The position numbers and the translations under genes are program-made. The notes under the pieces were generated by a model. The model saw nothing but the letters and a program-made list of their open reading frames with translations, had not been told where the DNA came from and made no database searches. This document shows, in pieces, positions 8,470-16,943 of a stretch of DNA of 41,002 bases; within the stretch, counting starts at the first letter, position 1; every line of letters begins with the position of its first letter. Location: positions 1 through 41,002 of the forward strand of contig JAFGQZ010000038.1 of the NCBI GenBank assembly GCA_016935435.1, read 5' to 3'. This stretch comes from Bacteroidales bacterium (lineage in GTDB: Bacteria; Bacteroidota; Bacteroidia; Bacteroidales; UBA10428).

Positions 8470-9447
8470 CTATTTCCTGTCAGAAAAATATTTCATAAAC
8501 TGCGAGCGTTCGAACACTGTTGGATCCTGTATGTGTTTATAGCTCAGCCGTCCGTTAAAATCTTTAATGGATTCAAATGTGTTTTTTTTCATCCAGCCCT
8601 CTATATCGTTTATAATGGTTTTAATGTGTCCGGGGCCATTTTTATATATCGATGAGCAAAGCTGCACTGTGCGTGCACCGGCCAGCAATTGTTTTATAAC
8701 TGCTTTGCCATCGTGGATACCTGTTGACGCGCATACATCGATTTGTGGAACAACCGACGATACTATTCCCACCCAGCGAAGGCTATTCCTTATTTCTTCG
8801 GAAGTACTCAGTACATCGGCCGGGGCAAATTCGAGATTGTCGATATTTATATCGGGGGCATAAAAACGGTTGAACATTACTACCGATTTTGCCCCCCGGT
8901 TGTACAACCTGCCGGCAAATGCCGGCAGGTTGGTAAAGTTTTGTCCTATTTTTACAGCCACCGGAATATTAACGGTTTCACGCACTGCTGTAACAATATT
9001 ATAGTATATCTCCTCGAAGTGTTCCGACGACTGTTTTACATCTGTTGGTATAAAAAAAACATTTAGTTCAAGGGCATCGGCCCCGGCTTCAACCACACTT
9101 TTTGCAAACGATACCCATTCGCCTGCCTGCATACAGTTTATGCTGGCAATTATGGGGATATCTGTTGCCATTTTCGAGTCTTCAATTAAGCGCAGGTACG
9201 AATCGATGTTGTTGCTTTTGAGATAGTTGACCAAATAATCCTCAGCCTCTGGATATTGCCCGTTTACCAGCATGCTGCCGGCTTCGTAATTTATTTGTTC
9301 TTCGAACAGCGATTTTAACACTACTGCACCGGCACCATTTTCGGCCAGCTTTTCAATTTTGCCTGCTGAGTCGGTAAGCCCCGAACTGCCTATAATTATT
9401 GGGTTTTTTAGGTTTAACCCCATATATTTTACCGCAAGTTTGTTCAT
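8470..9447 (-). CDS. Dihydroorotate-dehydrogenase-like flavoprotein
   Basis: A 325-residue FMN TIM-barrel protein of the DHOD/PreA superfamily. It starts LAVKYMGLNLKNPIIIGSSGLT and carries the flavin-contacting PVAVKIGQNFTN near 180 and a late phosphate-binding region STGIHDGKAVIKQLLAGA near 250. Proteins like this are annotated 'dihydroorotate dehydrogenase-like'. Neighbourhood gives no pyrimidine pathway context, so true PyrD activity should not be assumed. The coding sequence contains a perfect 12-bp-arm hairpin (8906-8931). It starts at the ATG at 9447, 12 bp after the yggS stop, which indicates an operon. Confidence 0.82.
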   Translation of the reverse strand: MNKLAVKYMGLNLKNPIIIGSSGLTDSAGKIEKLAENGAGAVVLKSLFEEQINYEAGSMLVNGQYPEAEDYLVNYLKSNNIDSYLRLIEDSKMATDIPIIASINCMQAGEWVSFAKSVVEAGADALELNVFFIPTDVKQSSEHFEEIYYNIVTAVRETVNIPVAVKIGQNFTNLPAFAGRLYNRGAKSVVMFNRFYAPDINIDNLEFAPADVLSTSEEIRNSLRWVGIVSSVVPQIDVCASTGIHDGKAVIKQLLAGARTVQLCSSIYKNGPGHIKTIINDIEGWMKKNTFESIKDFNGRLSYKHIQDPTVFERSQFMKYFSDRK

Positions 9448-9459
9448 ATTTTAAAACAG

Positions 9460-10134
9460 TTAAATGTATATACGGTTTCCAAAAATGTTGCTTCCAATAC
9501 GCACCATAGTAGCTCCTTCTTCAATGGCTATTGGGTAATCGTCCGACATTCCCATAGAAATTTCAGAAAAGTAGGGTTTATCTGCAAAGTAAACCTTCTT
9601 TAATTGATGAAAAAACAAATTTAGTTCCCTGAATTCTTTTCGCACCTGATCGATGTCTTCGGTGAAGGTGGCCATGCCCATCAGTCCTGTTACCCTTATA
9701 TTGCTTAGCCCTGCATAATCTGATGAATTTAAAATTGCAATAACTTCGTTAAAGGACAAGCCATATTTGGTTTCTTCACGGGCAATTTTAACCTGTATAA
9801 GGCAGTCGATAACCCTGTGGTTTTTGATGGCTTCAGAATTTATAGCTTTCAGTAACTTTAGGCTGTCAACTGCGTGTATTAGCTGCACAAACGGTGCAAT
9901 GTATTTAACTTTGTTGGTTTGTAAATGGCCTATCATGTGCCATTCGATATCTTTCGGAAGGCTTTCGTGTTTATAAACCAATTCCTGGGCCTTATTTTCC
10001 CCAAAGGCCTTTTGCCCGGCCTTATATGCCTCAAGTATAGTTTCGGGTGGTTTGGTTTTTGAAACAGCAATAAGCTTAACCCCATGGGGCAGTTCTTTTT
10101 TAACAGAGTCGATATTTACAGCTATTTCTCCCAT
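9460..10134 (-). CDS. YggS/PLPBP pyridoxal-phosphate homeostasis protein
   Basis: A 224-residue single-domain PLP-binding barrel protein of the YggS/PROSC family, similar to the N-terminal domain of alanine racemase. The PLP lysine is K26 in LIAVSKTKPPETI. Other family marks are FGENKAQELV, WHMIGHLQTNK and the late SMGMSDDYPIAIEEGATMVRIG (around 190-212), which holds the phosphate. The family has no known catalytic reaction and buffers free PLP; mutants in other bacteria disturb amino-acid and vitamin B6 balance. First gene of a three-gene minus-strand operon, divergent from mdh. Confidence 0.95.
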   Translation of the reverse strand: MGEIAVNIDSVKKELPHGVKLIAVSKTKPPETILEAYKAGQKAFGENKAQELVYKHESLPKDIEWHMIGHLQTNKVKYIAPFVQLIHAVDSLKLLKAINSEAIKNHRVIDCLIQVKIAREETKYGLSFNEVIAILNSSDYAGLSNIRVTGLMGMATFTEDIDQVRKEFRELNLFFHQLKKVYFADKPYFSEISMGMSDDYPIAIEEGATMVRIGSNIFGNRIYI

Positions 10135-10258
10135 TATAATGTAAAAACTGTTTTAGCTTAAATAATATACAAAGAAAACAAGTTTTTTCGATATTGAACA
10201 AATGAATTTTTTGGGTTGCTCAATATTAAAATTTTATTAAACCCGAAACACAGGGTAC

Positions 10259-10296
10259 TTGAAAAAGGGGGGTTAGGTTTTTTTTTATTAGTTTTG
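10259..10296 (+). promoter_or_regulatory. Possible mdh promoter
   Basis: TAGTTTTG at 10289-10296 matches the TAnnTTTG -7 consensus and would give a leader of about 35 nt before the mdh ATG. The nearest upstream TTG (10259-10261) leaves a 27-bp spacer, longer than usual, so the -33 part is doubtful. Confidence 0.35.
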
Positions 10297-10336
10297 CATT
10301 TGCTAAGAGATTTGTAAATATAAACTATTTAATTGT

Positions 10337-11269
10337 ATGAAGATTACTGTTGTAGGGGCAGGTAATGTTGGTGCAACATGCGCCGATGTTCTTGCACAAA
10401 AAGATGCAGCCAGCGAACTGGTATTGCTCGATATTAAAGAAGGCCTGGCCGAAGGTAAAGCCCTCGATATATGGCAGAGTGCGCCTATTAACCGGTTTAA
10501 CACCAGGGCCAGGGGGGTAACCAACGATTACGAAGCAACAAAGAACTCAAACGTTGTTGTAATTACTTCGGGTTTGCCGCGTAAACCAGGCATGAGCCGC
10601 GACGACCTTATCAGCGTAAATGCCGGTATAGTAAAATCGGTTACCGAGAATATTATAAAATATTCGCCCAATACCACTATTATTGTTGTTTCGAACCCTC
10701 TTGATGTTATGACATACCAGTCGTACATGTCGGCCAACCTGCCGAGGACAAAAGTTATTGGCATGGCAGGAGTGCTTGATACAGGCAGGTACAGGGCTTT
10801 TTTGGCACAAGAGCTTGAGGTTTCGCCTAAAGACATACAGGCAGTTTTAATGGGCGGGCATGGCGATACCATGGTGCCTCTTCCGCGCTATACAACTGTG
10901 AGCGGGGTGCCGGTTACCGAACTTATTTCAAAAGATAAGCTCGATGCCATTATCGAACGCACAAAATTTGGAGGTGGGGAACTGGTAAAACTCATGGGCA
11001 CATCGGCATGGTATGCCCCTGGTGCAGCTGCCGCCCGAATGGCAGAAGCCATAGCACAGGATCAGCAGCGCCTTTTGCCCTGCTGCATAAAACTGGAAGG
11101 CGAATATGGACTGAAAGATGTTTTTGTTGGTGTTCCGGTGGTACTGGCCGAACAGGGCGTAGAGCAAATTATTGAGCTTAAACTGAACGATGAGGAAATG
11201 CAGTTGTTGCACCAATCGGCTGCGGCAGTTAAGGAAATGATGGATGCCCTTGACAAGATTAACGGCTGA
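10337..11269 (+). CDS. mdh: NAD-dependent malate dehydrogenase
   Basis: Interconverts malate and oxaloacetate with NAD(H). The 310 residues are of the LDH-like MDH type. The dinucleotide motif is GAGNVGATCA (7-16), with an acidic D32 at the end of beta-2 specifying NAD. Substrate arginines are R82 and R88 (LPRKPGMSR), the NPLDVMTY segment is at 120-127, R151 follows DTG, and the catalytic histidine is H175 (MGGHGDTMVP). The R82 loop identifies malate rather than lactate as substrate. Monocistronic, with a strong terminator downstream. With ppdK and pckA in this window it completes the oxaloacetate/PEP/pyruvate node used in fermentation to succinate. Confidence 0.96.
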   Translation: MKITVVGAGNVGATCADVLAQKDAASELVLLDIKEGLAEGKALDIWQSAPINRFNTRARGVTNDYEATKNSNVVVITSGLPRKPGMSRDDLISVNAGIVKSVTENIIKYSPNTTIIVVSNPLDVMTYQSYMSANLPRTKVIGMAGVLDTGRYRAFLAQELEVSPKDIQAVLMGGHGDTMVPLPRYTTVSGVPVTELISKDKLDAIIERTKFGGGELVKLMGTSAWYAPGAAAARMAEAIAQDQQRLLPCCIKLEGEYGLKDVFVGVPVVLAEQGVEQIIELKLNDEEMQLLHQSAAAVKEMMDALDKING

Positions 11270-11287
11270 TAAATAAACTGAAATAAG

Positions 11288-11318
11288 AAAAGCTGCCTTG
11301 TTCGGGCAGCTTTTTTTT
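11288..11318 (+). terminator. Terminator after mdh
   Basis: A 10-bp stem AAAAGCTGCC / GGCAGCTTTT (11288-11297 with 11305-11314), a 7-nt loop and an eight-T run. It starts 19 bp after the mdh stop codon: a standard intrinsic terminator on the plus strand. Confidence 0.92.
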
Positions 11319-11374
11319 ATGTCGCTTTAAAAACAGTGACAGTTTTTTTTAAAATTCTGATAAAATAGATAAAA

Positions 11375-11403
11375 TTGCAGAATTACATATTTCTTAATTT
11401 TTG
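11375..11403 (+). promoter_or_regulatory. Possible promoter of the M28 peptidase gene
   Basis: TTG at 11375-11377, a 17-bp spacer, then TAATTTTTG (11395-11403), which is the TAnnTTTG -7 element with one extra T. It would start transcription about 20 nt before the ATG at 11429. The TTG also looks like an upstream start codon, but it is better explained as the -33 element. Confidence 0.4.
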
Positions 11404-11428
11404 CACTTTAAAGCCTAATATAATCTTC

Positions 11429-12979
11429 ATGTTTTCACAGTTAAAATTTCATTCTTTACTTGTAGGCATATTGCTTGCAGTTTCGGGTATGCAAGCACAG
11501 AAAAATGCTTCAAGGCCAATTTTGCCCGGCGAAGTATCAAAACATGTTTATACCCTGGCTTCCGATGGGCTCCTGGGCAGAAAAACAGCTGGTTCGGGTA
11601 TCGATTCTGCTGCCTGGTATATTTCTACCCAGTTTAAATGTTATGGGCTGCAAACGGTTAATGGCAGCTATTTTCAGGAAATTGGCCTGGTACAGGCTTC
11701 ACTAGGCGACACAAACGAATTTTCTGTAATAACGCCTGATGATACACTTGTATTAAAGATTAAAACCGATTTTGTACCCTTTGAAATATCGGGCAACATG
11801 CCTGCCCATGCCCCGGTTGTTTTTGCAGGTTACGGTATTACAGCCCCGGAATACGGTTACAACGATTATTCAACAATTGATGCCCAGGATAAAATTGTTC
11901 TAATACTGCACCATGAACCTGGCGAATGCGATTCAAATTCGGTTTTTAACGGTGCCCGAAACACTAAGCACAGCCTGGTAAAATCAAAGGTCGATAATGC
12001 AATTGCCCATGGTGCAGTTGGGGTAATCATTGTTACCGATCCTTTAAACCATAAATTGCTTAACCCTGTTGGTTTTCCGTGGCCAAACCTTTCAAAAATA
12101 ATTCCCGACGATGCCCTTCCCATTAAGCTTTCGGGTGGCCTAGTTTACGATATACCGGTTATACATGCAGGGAAAAGTGTTATAAATCTGTTTTTTGGGG
12201 GTACCGATTCTCTACTTGCCTTACAAAAAAGTATCGATAACACCCTGGCTCCGGCTTCTTTTGCTTTCGGCAACCTGCAAGCCAAAATAAAAACCACAAC
12301 TTTAAGGGTACCTTTGCCGGCCAGGAATGTAGTTGGGTTTCTTCCAGGAAAAAATCCAAAAATGAAAAACGAACTTATTGTTGTCGGCGCTCATTACGAT
12401 CATTTAGGGTACATAAAAAATTCTTCTGACATTGATAGTGTTTTTAACGGTGCCGACGACAATGCATCGGGCACTGCTGCTATGCTGTCGATAGCACGTG
12501 CCTTTTCAGAAAACAGGAAAAAACCTTCGCGCAGTGTGTTATTTATTGCTTTTACTGCCGAGGAATTAGGGTTATATGGTTCGCAATGGTATGTAAATAA
12601 CCCACTGTTTCCATTGGAGAACACAGTGGCTATGTTGAATTTCGATATGGTGGGCCGTAACCATCCCGACTCATTATTTTTGGTTGGAGCCTCTGAATCG
12701 CCGGATATAACAGCATTAATAAGGAAATTAAACAAAAAGAATAAACATGGCTTGATACTTACCGATGGCAAATTTTCCGGTGGAAGCGATCATGCACCGT
12801 TTTATAATAAGAACATACCATTTATGTTTTTCTTCTCTGGCTTACATGCCGATTACCATACTACAGCCGATAACCCCGCTCTTGTCGATTTTGAAAAAGT
12901 TGCCAGGGTTGCCGCACTGGGCCATAGTACAGCATGGTTTATTGCTAACGACAAAAAGAAATATTCGCTTAACAAATAA
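11429..12979 (+). CDS. Exported M28-family zinc metallopeptidase with PA domain
   Basis: 516 residues from the ATG at 11429 (MFSQLKFHSLL), giving a clean signal peptide ending near VSGMQAQ. A TTG at 11375 would add an unlikely leader. A protease-associated (PA) insert spans roughly 120-280 (VFAGYGITAPEYGYNDY, AHGAVGVIIVTDP). The M28 catalytic domain follows, with co-catalytic zinc ligands and the general base in order: H322 (GAHYDHLG), D343 (GADDNASG), E378/E379 (TAEELG), D406 (NFDMVGR) and H455 (GGSDHAPF). It is an aminopeptidase-like enzyme acting outside the cytoplasm, probably on peptides. The 44-bp gap to the next gene suggests co-transcription with that exported protein. Confidence 0.92.
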   Translation: MFSQLKFHSLLVGILLAVSGMQAQKNASRPILPGEVSKHVYTLASDGLLGRKTAGSGIDSAAWYISTQFKCYGLQTVNGSYFQEIGLVQASLGDTNEFSVITPDDTLVLKIKTDFVPFEISGNMPAHAPVVFAGYGITAPEYGYNDYSTIDAQDKIVLILHHEPGECDSNSVFNGARNTKHSLVKSKVDNAIAHGAVGVIIVTDPLNHKLLNPVGFPWPNLSKIIPDDALPIKLSGGLVYDIPVIHAGKSVINLFFGGTDSLLALQKSIDNTLAPASFAFGNLQAKIKTTTLRVPLPARNVVGFLPGKNPKMKNELIVVGAHYDHLGYIKNSSDIDSVFNGADDNASGTAAMLSIARAFSENRKKPSRSVLFIAFTAEELGLYGSQWYVNNPLFPLENTVAMLNFDMVGRNHPDSLFLVGASESPDITALIRKLNKKNKHGLILTDGKFSGGSDHAPFYNKNIPFMFFFSGLHADYHTTADNPALVDFEKVARVAALGHSTAWFIANDKKKYSLNK

Positions 12980-13023
12980 TGAGTTTTATAATTTAAAAAT
13001 TTCCATAACCTAAAACATTTACC

Positions 13024-13869
13024 ATGAAAAATGCATTTCGTTTCCTGTTAACATTACTTGCTGTTAGTATGCTTAATAATAGCCTGACAGGCCAGACCGT
13101 AAAACCGGCAATAAAAGTTGAAAAAGGACAAAAATTTGAGTACGGGGCTTCTGTTGAAATTACCAGCACCCAGTCGATGGGCGGACAGGATTATTCAACT
13201 GTTGTTTATGGCACTTCGTTTTCCGATGCTGTTGTCGAAAATATACTTGAATCGGGCGAACCGGTTATTACATCATCAAACCGCGATATCTCAATAAAAA
13301 CATCCATTATGGGCATTGATACGGTTATAAGCATGCCCGGACAAGTTGGGCCTTCGATGCAGGCAACTTATAATTTGAATGGTGGAATAATAGTAAAGGA
13401 AACTATTGAGAACAGCCAGGCATCGCCTGCAATGCAGGGGTTCGACAATAGCGGCGCAAATTCTGCTTTGTTTGTAGAATTTCCCGAAAGTGGCGTTACC
13501 ATTGGCCAAACCTGGAAAATTGAAAAAACCGATACTGTTTCGGGCAATATGAATGGCGAAATGCAGGTAGTTTCAAAAACCAGTTATACCCTAAAGGGCA
13601 CCGAAATTATTGATGGTACCGAATGTTACAAAGTAAGTTTTACGGGCGAGATTGAAATTACCGGAAATGGAAACATGCAGGGTATGGATATTTTTATTGA
13701 AGGAACAGGGGTTAATGAGGGTACAACATTTGTAAAGGTTGATAACGGTGTTATATATAAAACCAATACCGATACAGAAATGAACCTGACATTGGCCCTT
13801 ACCGGTGCCCAGTCGATGACTATGCCCATGCAGCAGAGGATGAAAATTGAACAAAAACTGAAATTATAG
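13024..13869 (+). CDS. Exported beta-rich protein of unknown function
   Basis: 281 residues with a Sec signal peptide (hydrophobic 4-21, cleavage near LTGQT). There is no lipobox cysteine, so it is likely periplasmic or surface-associated. The mature part is almost entirely predicted beta-strand, rich in Gly, Thr, Ser and Met. It has a region resembling DUF6263-type proteins: an opening strand GQKFEYGASVEIT, a central GQTWKIEKTDTVSG, then KGTEIIDGTECYKVSFTGE. I recognise no catalytic motif. It lies 44 bp after the M28 peptidase in the same direction and has a terminator after it, so the two probably form an operon. Function unknown. Confidence 0.8.
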   Translation: MKNAFRFLLTLLAVSMLNNSLTGQTVKPAIKVEKGQKFEYGASVEITSTQSMGGQDYSTVVYGTSFSDAVVENILESGEPVITSSNRDISIKTSIMGIDTVISMPGQVGPSMQATYNLNGGIIVKETIENSQASPAMQGFDNSGANSALFVEFPESGVTIGQTWKIEKTDTVSGNMNGEMQVVSKTSYTLKGTEIIDGTECYKVSFTGEIEITGNGNMQGMDIFIEGTGVNEGTTFVKVDNGVIYKTNTDTEMNLTLALTGAQSMTMPMQQRMKIEQKLKL

Positions 13870-13887
13870 TTTTTAACCAACTCAATG

Positions 13888-13916
13888 AAAGGCCTGGTTT
13901 TCCGGGCTTTTTTTTA
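13888..13916 (+). terminator. Terminator after the M28 peptidase operon
   Basis: A 10-bp stem including two G-T wobbles (13888-13897 with 13902-13911), a TTTT loop and a T-rich tail to 13916. It begins 19 bp after the stop codon at 13869 and reads on the plus strand. Confidence 0.8.
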
Positions 13917-13994
13917 TACATGCAAATAGTTCATAGGGGCGTAAATCAATTGTATAAACCCCCAATATTTGGCTATGCCCTGTTTATTTAAATA

Positions 13995-14026
13995 AAAAGC
14001 CCCGATCGAAACCGATCGGGGCTTTT
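13995..14026. terminator. Terminator downstream of ppdK
   Basis: A perfect 14-bp stem AAAAGCCCCGATCG / CGATCGGGGCTTTT (13995-14008 with 14013-14026) and a 4-nt loop, flanked by A/T runs on both sides. It lies 20 bp beyond the ppdK stop, so its main job is ending ppdK on the minus strand. It can also act as a second stop for plus-strand transcription from the M28 operon. Confidence 0.88.
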
Positions 14027-14045
14027 ATTTTGGTGAAAGTAATTT

Positions 14046-16769
14046 TTATTTGTTTTTAATAGCAGCCTGTGCTGCGGCAAGGCGGGCAATTGGCACGCGG
14101 AAAGGAGAGCAGCTTACATAGGTTAATCCGTTCTTGAAACAGAATTCAACCGATGCGGGATCGCCACCCTGTTCGCCACAAATACCCACTTTCAAATCGG
14201 CACGTGTAGCACGGCCTTTTTGCACCGACATAGAAATAAGCTGGCCAACGCCATCCTGATCAATAGTCTGGAACGGGTCGGCAGCAAGCATTTTATTGTC
14301 GAGGTAATCGTGCAGGAAACCTCCAATATCGTCGCGGCTAAAGCCAAAGGTCATCTGTGTAAGGTCGTTGGTGCCAAACGAGAAGAATTCTGCGCTCCTG
14401 GCCATTTTATCGCTCAACAATGCAGCACGTGGAATTTCAATCATTGTACCGTATTTATATTCGATTTTGTTTACGCCAATTTTGGCACAAACCTCGGCAT
14501 AAACCCGGTCAACAATTTTTTTAGTGAAATCTAACTCCGATACATCGCAGGTAACCGGAACCATAATTTCTACATGCGGATCCTTGCCTTCCTTGCTCAA
14601 TTCGGCAGATGCCTCAAAGATAGCACGTATTTGCATTTCTGAAACTTCGGGGTATGTAACGCCTAGACGTACACCGCGGTGGCCCATCATCGGGTTACTT
14701 TCGTGAAGGGCTTCGCCACGTTTTTTTACAGCTTCGGCACTAATGCCTAATGCTTTTGCCAGTTCGGCCTGTTTTTCGGCACTAACCGGAACAAATTCGT
14801 GCAGCGGCGGGTCGAGCAGGCGGAAAGTTACAGGCAGTCCGTCCATTGCCAGAACAGTTGCTTTGATATCTTTCTTAACAAATGCGAAAAGTTCGTTTAA
14901 AGCGGCTTTGCGCTCTTCAACGCCGTTGCTGAGAATCATTTTGCGCAAAAGGAACAATGGCTGGTCGCTGCCTTCGCCATAAAACATGTGCTCGGTACGG
15001 AAGAGGCCAATGCCTTCTGCCCCAAAGTCGCGTGCAATTTTTGCATCGGCAGGGGTATCGGCATTTGTGCGCACACCCATGGTGCGGAACTTGTCAACCA
15101 TTTTCATGAAAGTCTGGAAACGTGGGTTTTCAGAAGCGTCCATTAATATCAATGCCCCCTGGTACACATTTCCTTTGGTTCCGTTAAGGGTTACCACATC
15201 ACCTTCTTTTAAAACTATATCGGTACCGGTAACTTTAGCGGTTTTAGCACTAACGTTAACATGAATGCCGCCGGCGCCAACAATACAACATTTGCCCCAA
15301 CCGCGGGCCACAAGGGCAGCGTGCGAGGTCATACCGCCACGTGCTGTTAGTATTCCTTCGGCGGCGCGCATGCCTTCAACATCTTCGGGGTTGGTTTCTT
15401 CGCGGAGCAGAATTACTTTTTCGCCTTTACGGTGCCATGCAACAGCATCTTCGGCAGTAAAAACAATTTTACCAACGGCAGCGCCAGGGCCTGCGGGCAA
15501 ACCTTTAGTTAATACCGAAACTTTCTTTTCTTCGGCAGGGTCGCAAATGGGGTGGAGCAACTCGTCGAGCTGGGCAGGATCTACGCGCATTACGGCTTTC
15601 TTTTCATCGATAAGGCCTTCGGCGAGCATGTCCATGGCCATGTTTAAAGCTGCAGTACCGGTACGTTTTCCGGCGCGGCATTGCAACATGTATAATTTGC
15701 CCTCTTGAATGGTAAATTCTATATCGAGCATATCGCGATACGCTTTTTCGAGCGTGTTGCGTATATCATCCAATTCTTTGTATGTTCCGGGCATAGCTTC
15801 CTGCATGCTTTTGAGGTGCTTGTTCTGCTCGTTTTTAGTGTCGTCGTTCAAGGGGCTGGGGGTGCGTATCCCGGCAACTACGTCTTCGCCCTGGGCGTTC
15901 ACCAGCCATTCGCCATAAAATTTATTTTCGCCGGTGGCCGGGTTACGTGTAAAGGCAACACCTGTGGCCGATGAGTCGCCCATATTGCCAAAAACCATTG
16001 CCTGAACGTTTACAGCAGTGCCCCAATCGTCGGGTATGCCTTCGATACGGCGGTATGAAATAGCTTTTTTGCCGTTCCAGCTTTTAAATACGGCTTTAAT
16101 TCCGCCAATAACCTGTTCTTTAGCATCGTCGGGGAATTCTTTGCCAAGCACCTCTTTAACTTTTTTCTTGAAATTCTCGGCTAAGAGTTTTAATTCATCA
16201 GCGGTAATTTCTGTATCCGAATGGTAGCCTTTGCTGTGTTTAAACTCATCAAGCATCTCGTCGAGTTGTTTTCGGATGCCTTTTCCGTCTTTGGGTTCAA
16301 TACCTTCGGCTTTTTCCATAACAACATCGGCGTACATCATAATTAAACGACGGTACGAGTCCCAAACAAAGCGAGGGTTGTTGGTTTTTTTGATGAAACC
16401 GGGAATAGTGGCTGTGCAAAGCCCTACGTTCAATACGGTGTCCATCATGCCGGGCATTGAGGCACGTGCCCCTGAGCGGCACGAAACCAGAAGGGCGTTC
16501 TCGGGATCGCCATATTTCATTCCCATAACGTCTTCTACTTTTTTCATATTTGCCCATACTTCGTCGTACAATTCTTTCGGAAGTTCGCAGTTGTTTGCGT
16601 AATATTCGGTACAAACTTCGGTGGTTACTGTAAAACCGGCAGGCACTGGCAATCCCAGCAGGCACATTTCGGCCAGGTTGGCACCTTTTCCACCTAAAAG
16701 GTTCTTCATATCTGCTTTACCGTCGGCACTTTTTGCCCCGAAAAAATAAACTCGTTTTACTTTCGACAT
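14046..16769 (-). CDS. ppdK: Pyruvate, phosphate dikinase
   Basis: Interconverts PEP + AMP + PPi with pyruvate + ATP + Pi in the cytoplasm; in anaerobes it serves PPi-linked glycolysis or PEP synthesis. The 907 residues cover all three domains. The N-terminal ATP-grasp region begins FGAKSADGKADMKNLLGGKGA. The swivelling phosphohistidine domain has catalytic H483 in ARGGMTSHAALVARGWG. The C-terminal PEP/pyruvate TIM barrel has the catalytic Cys in YVSCSPFRVP (C887). Length is normal for bacterial PPDK. It is transcribed alone with its own terminator. With mdh and pckA nearby it supports a fermentative, PPi-using carbon metabolism. Confidence 0.97.
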   Translation of the reverse strand: MSKVKRVYFFGAKSADGKADMKNLLGGKGANLAEMCLLGLPVPAGFTVTTEVCTEYYANNCELPKELYDEVWANMKKVEDVMGMKYGDPENALLVSCRSGARASMPGMMDTVLNVGLCTATIPGFIKKTNNPRFVWDSYRRLIMMYADVVMEKAEGIEPKDGKGIRKQLDEMLDEFKHSKGYHSDTEITADELKLLAENFKKKVKEVLGKEFPDDAKEQVIGGIKAVFKSWNGKKAISYRRIEGIPDDWGTAVNVQAMVFGNMGDSSATGVAFTRNPATGENKFYGEWLVNAQGEDVVAGIRTPSPLNDDTKNEQNKHLKSMQEAMPGTYKELDDIRNTLEKAYRDMLDIEFTIQEGKLYMLQCRAGKRTGTAALNMAMDMLAEGLIDEKKAVMRVDPAQLDELLHPICDPAEEKKVSVLTKGLPAGPGAAVGKIVFTAEDAVAWHRKGEKVILLREETNPEDVEGMRAAEGILTARGGMTSHAALVARGWGKCCIVGAGGIHVNVSAKTAKVTGTDIVLKEGDVVTLNGTKGNVYQGALILMDASENPRFQTFMKMVDKFRTMGVRTNADTPADAKIARDFGAEGIGLFRTEHMFYGEGSDQPLFLLRKMILSNGVEERKAALNELFAFVKKDIKATVLAMDGLPVTFRLLDPPLHEFVPVSAEKQAELAKALGISAEAVKKRGEALHESNPMMGHRGVRLGVTYPEVSEMQIRAIFEASAELSKEGKDPHVEIMVPVTCDVSELDFTKKIVDRVYAEVCAKIGVNKIEYKYGTMIEIPRAALLSDKMARSAEFFSFGTNDLTQMTFGFSRDDIGGFLHDYLDNKMLAADPFQTIDQDGVGQLISMSVQKGRATRADLKVGICGEQGGDPASVEFCFKNGLTYVSCSPFRVPIARLAAAQAAIKNK

Positions 16770-16835
16770 GCTTTTATATTTTAGTTAGAATTATACATAT
16801 ACGCATACATAATTATGGTTTTAGCGTAAGAGAAG

Positions 16836-16843
16836 CAAATGTA
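16836..16843 (-). promoter_or_regulatory. Possible -7 element of ppdK
   Basis: On the minus strand this reads TACATTTG, an exact TAnnTTTG match, about 67 bp upstream of the ppdK start. No TTG is correctly spaced upstream of it, so it is supported by the -7 element only. Confidence 0.35.
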
Positions 16844-16943
16844 TCAAAAAAAAAATAATCCTTATGGCTTATAGTTGAAATCATTATATGTTTATGGTAC
16901 TTTTTCTTAATTTCACAAACCGAAAACCGATAATAACGCTGAT

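Noticed and set aside
14220-16665. Several open frames antisense to ppdK
   Set aside because: They lie opposite a strongly supported gene, have no domains or start signals, and arise from its codon usage.
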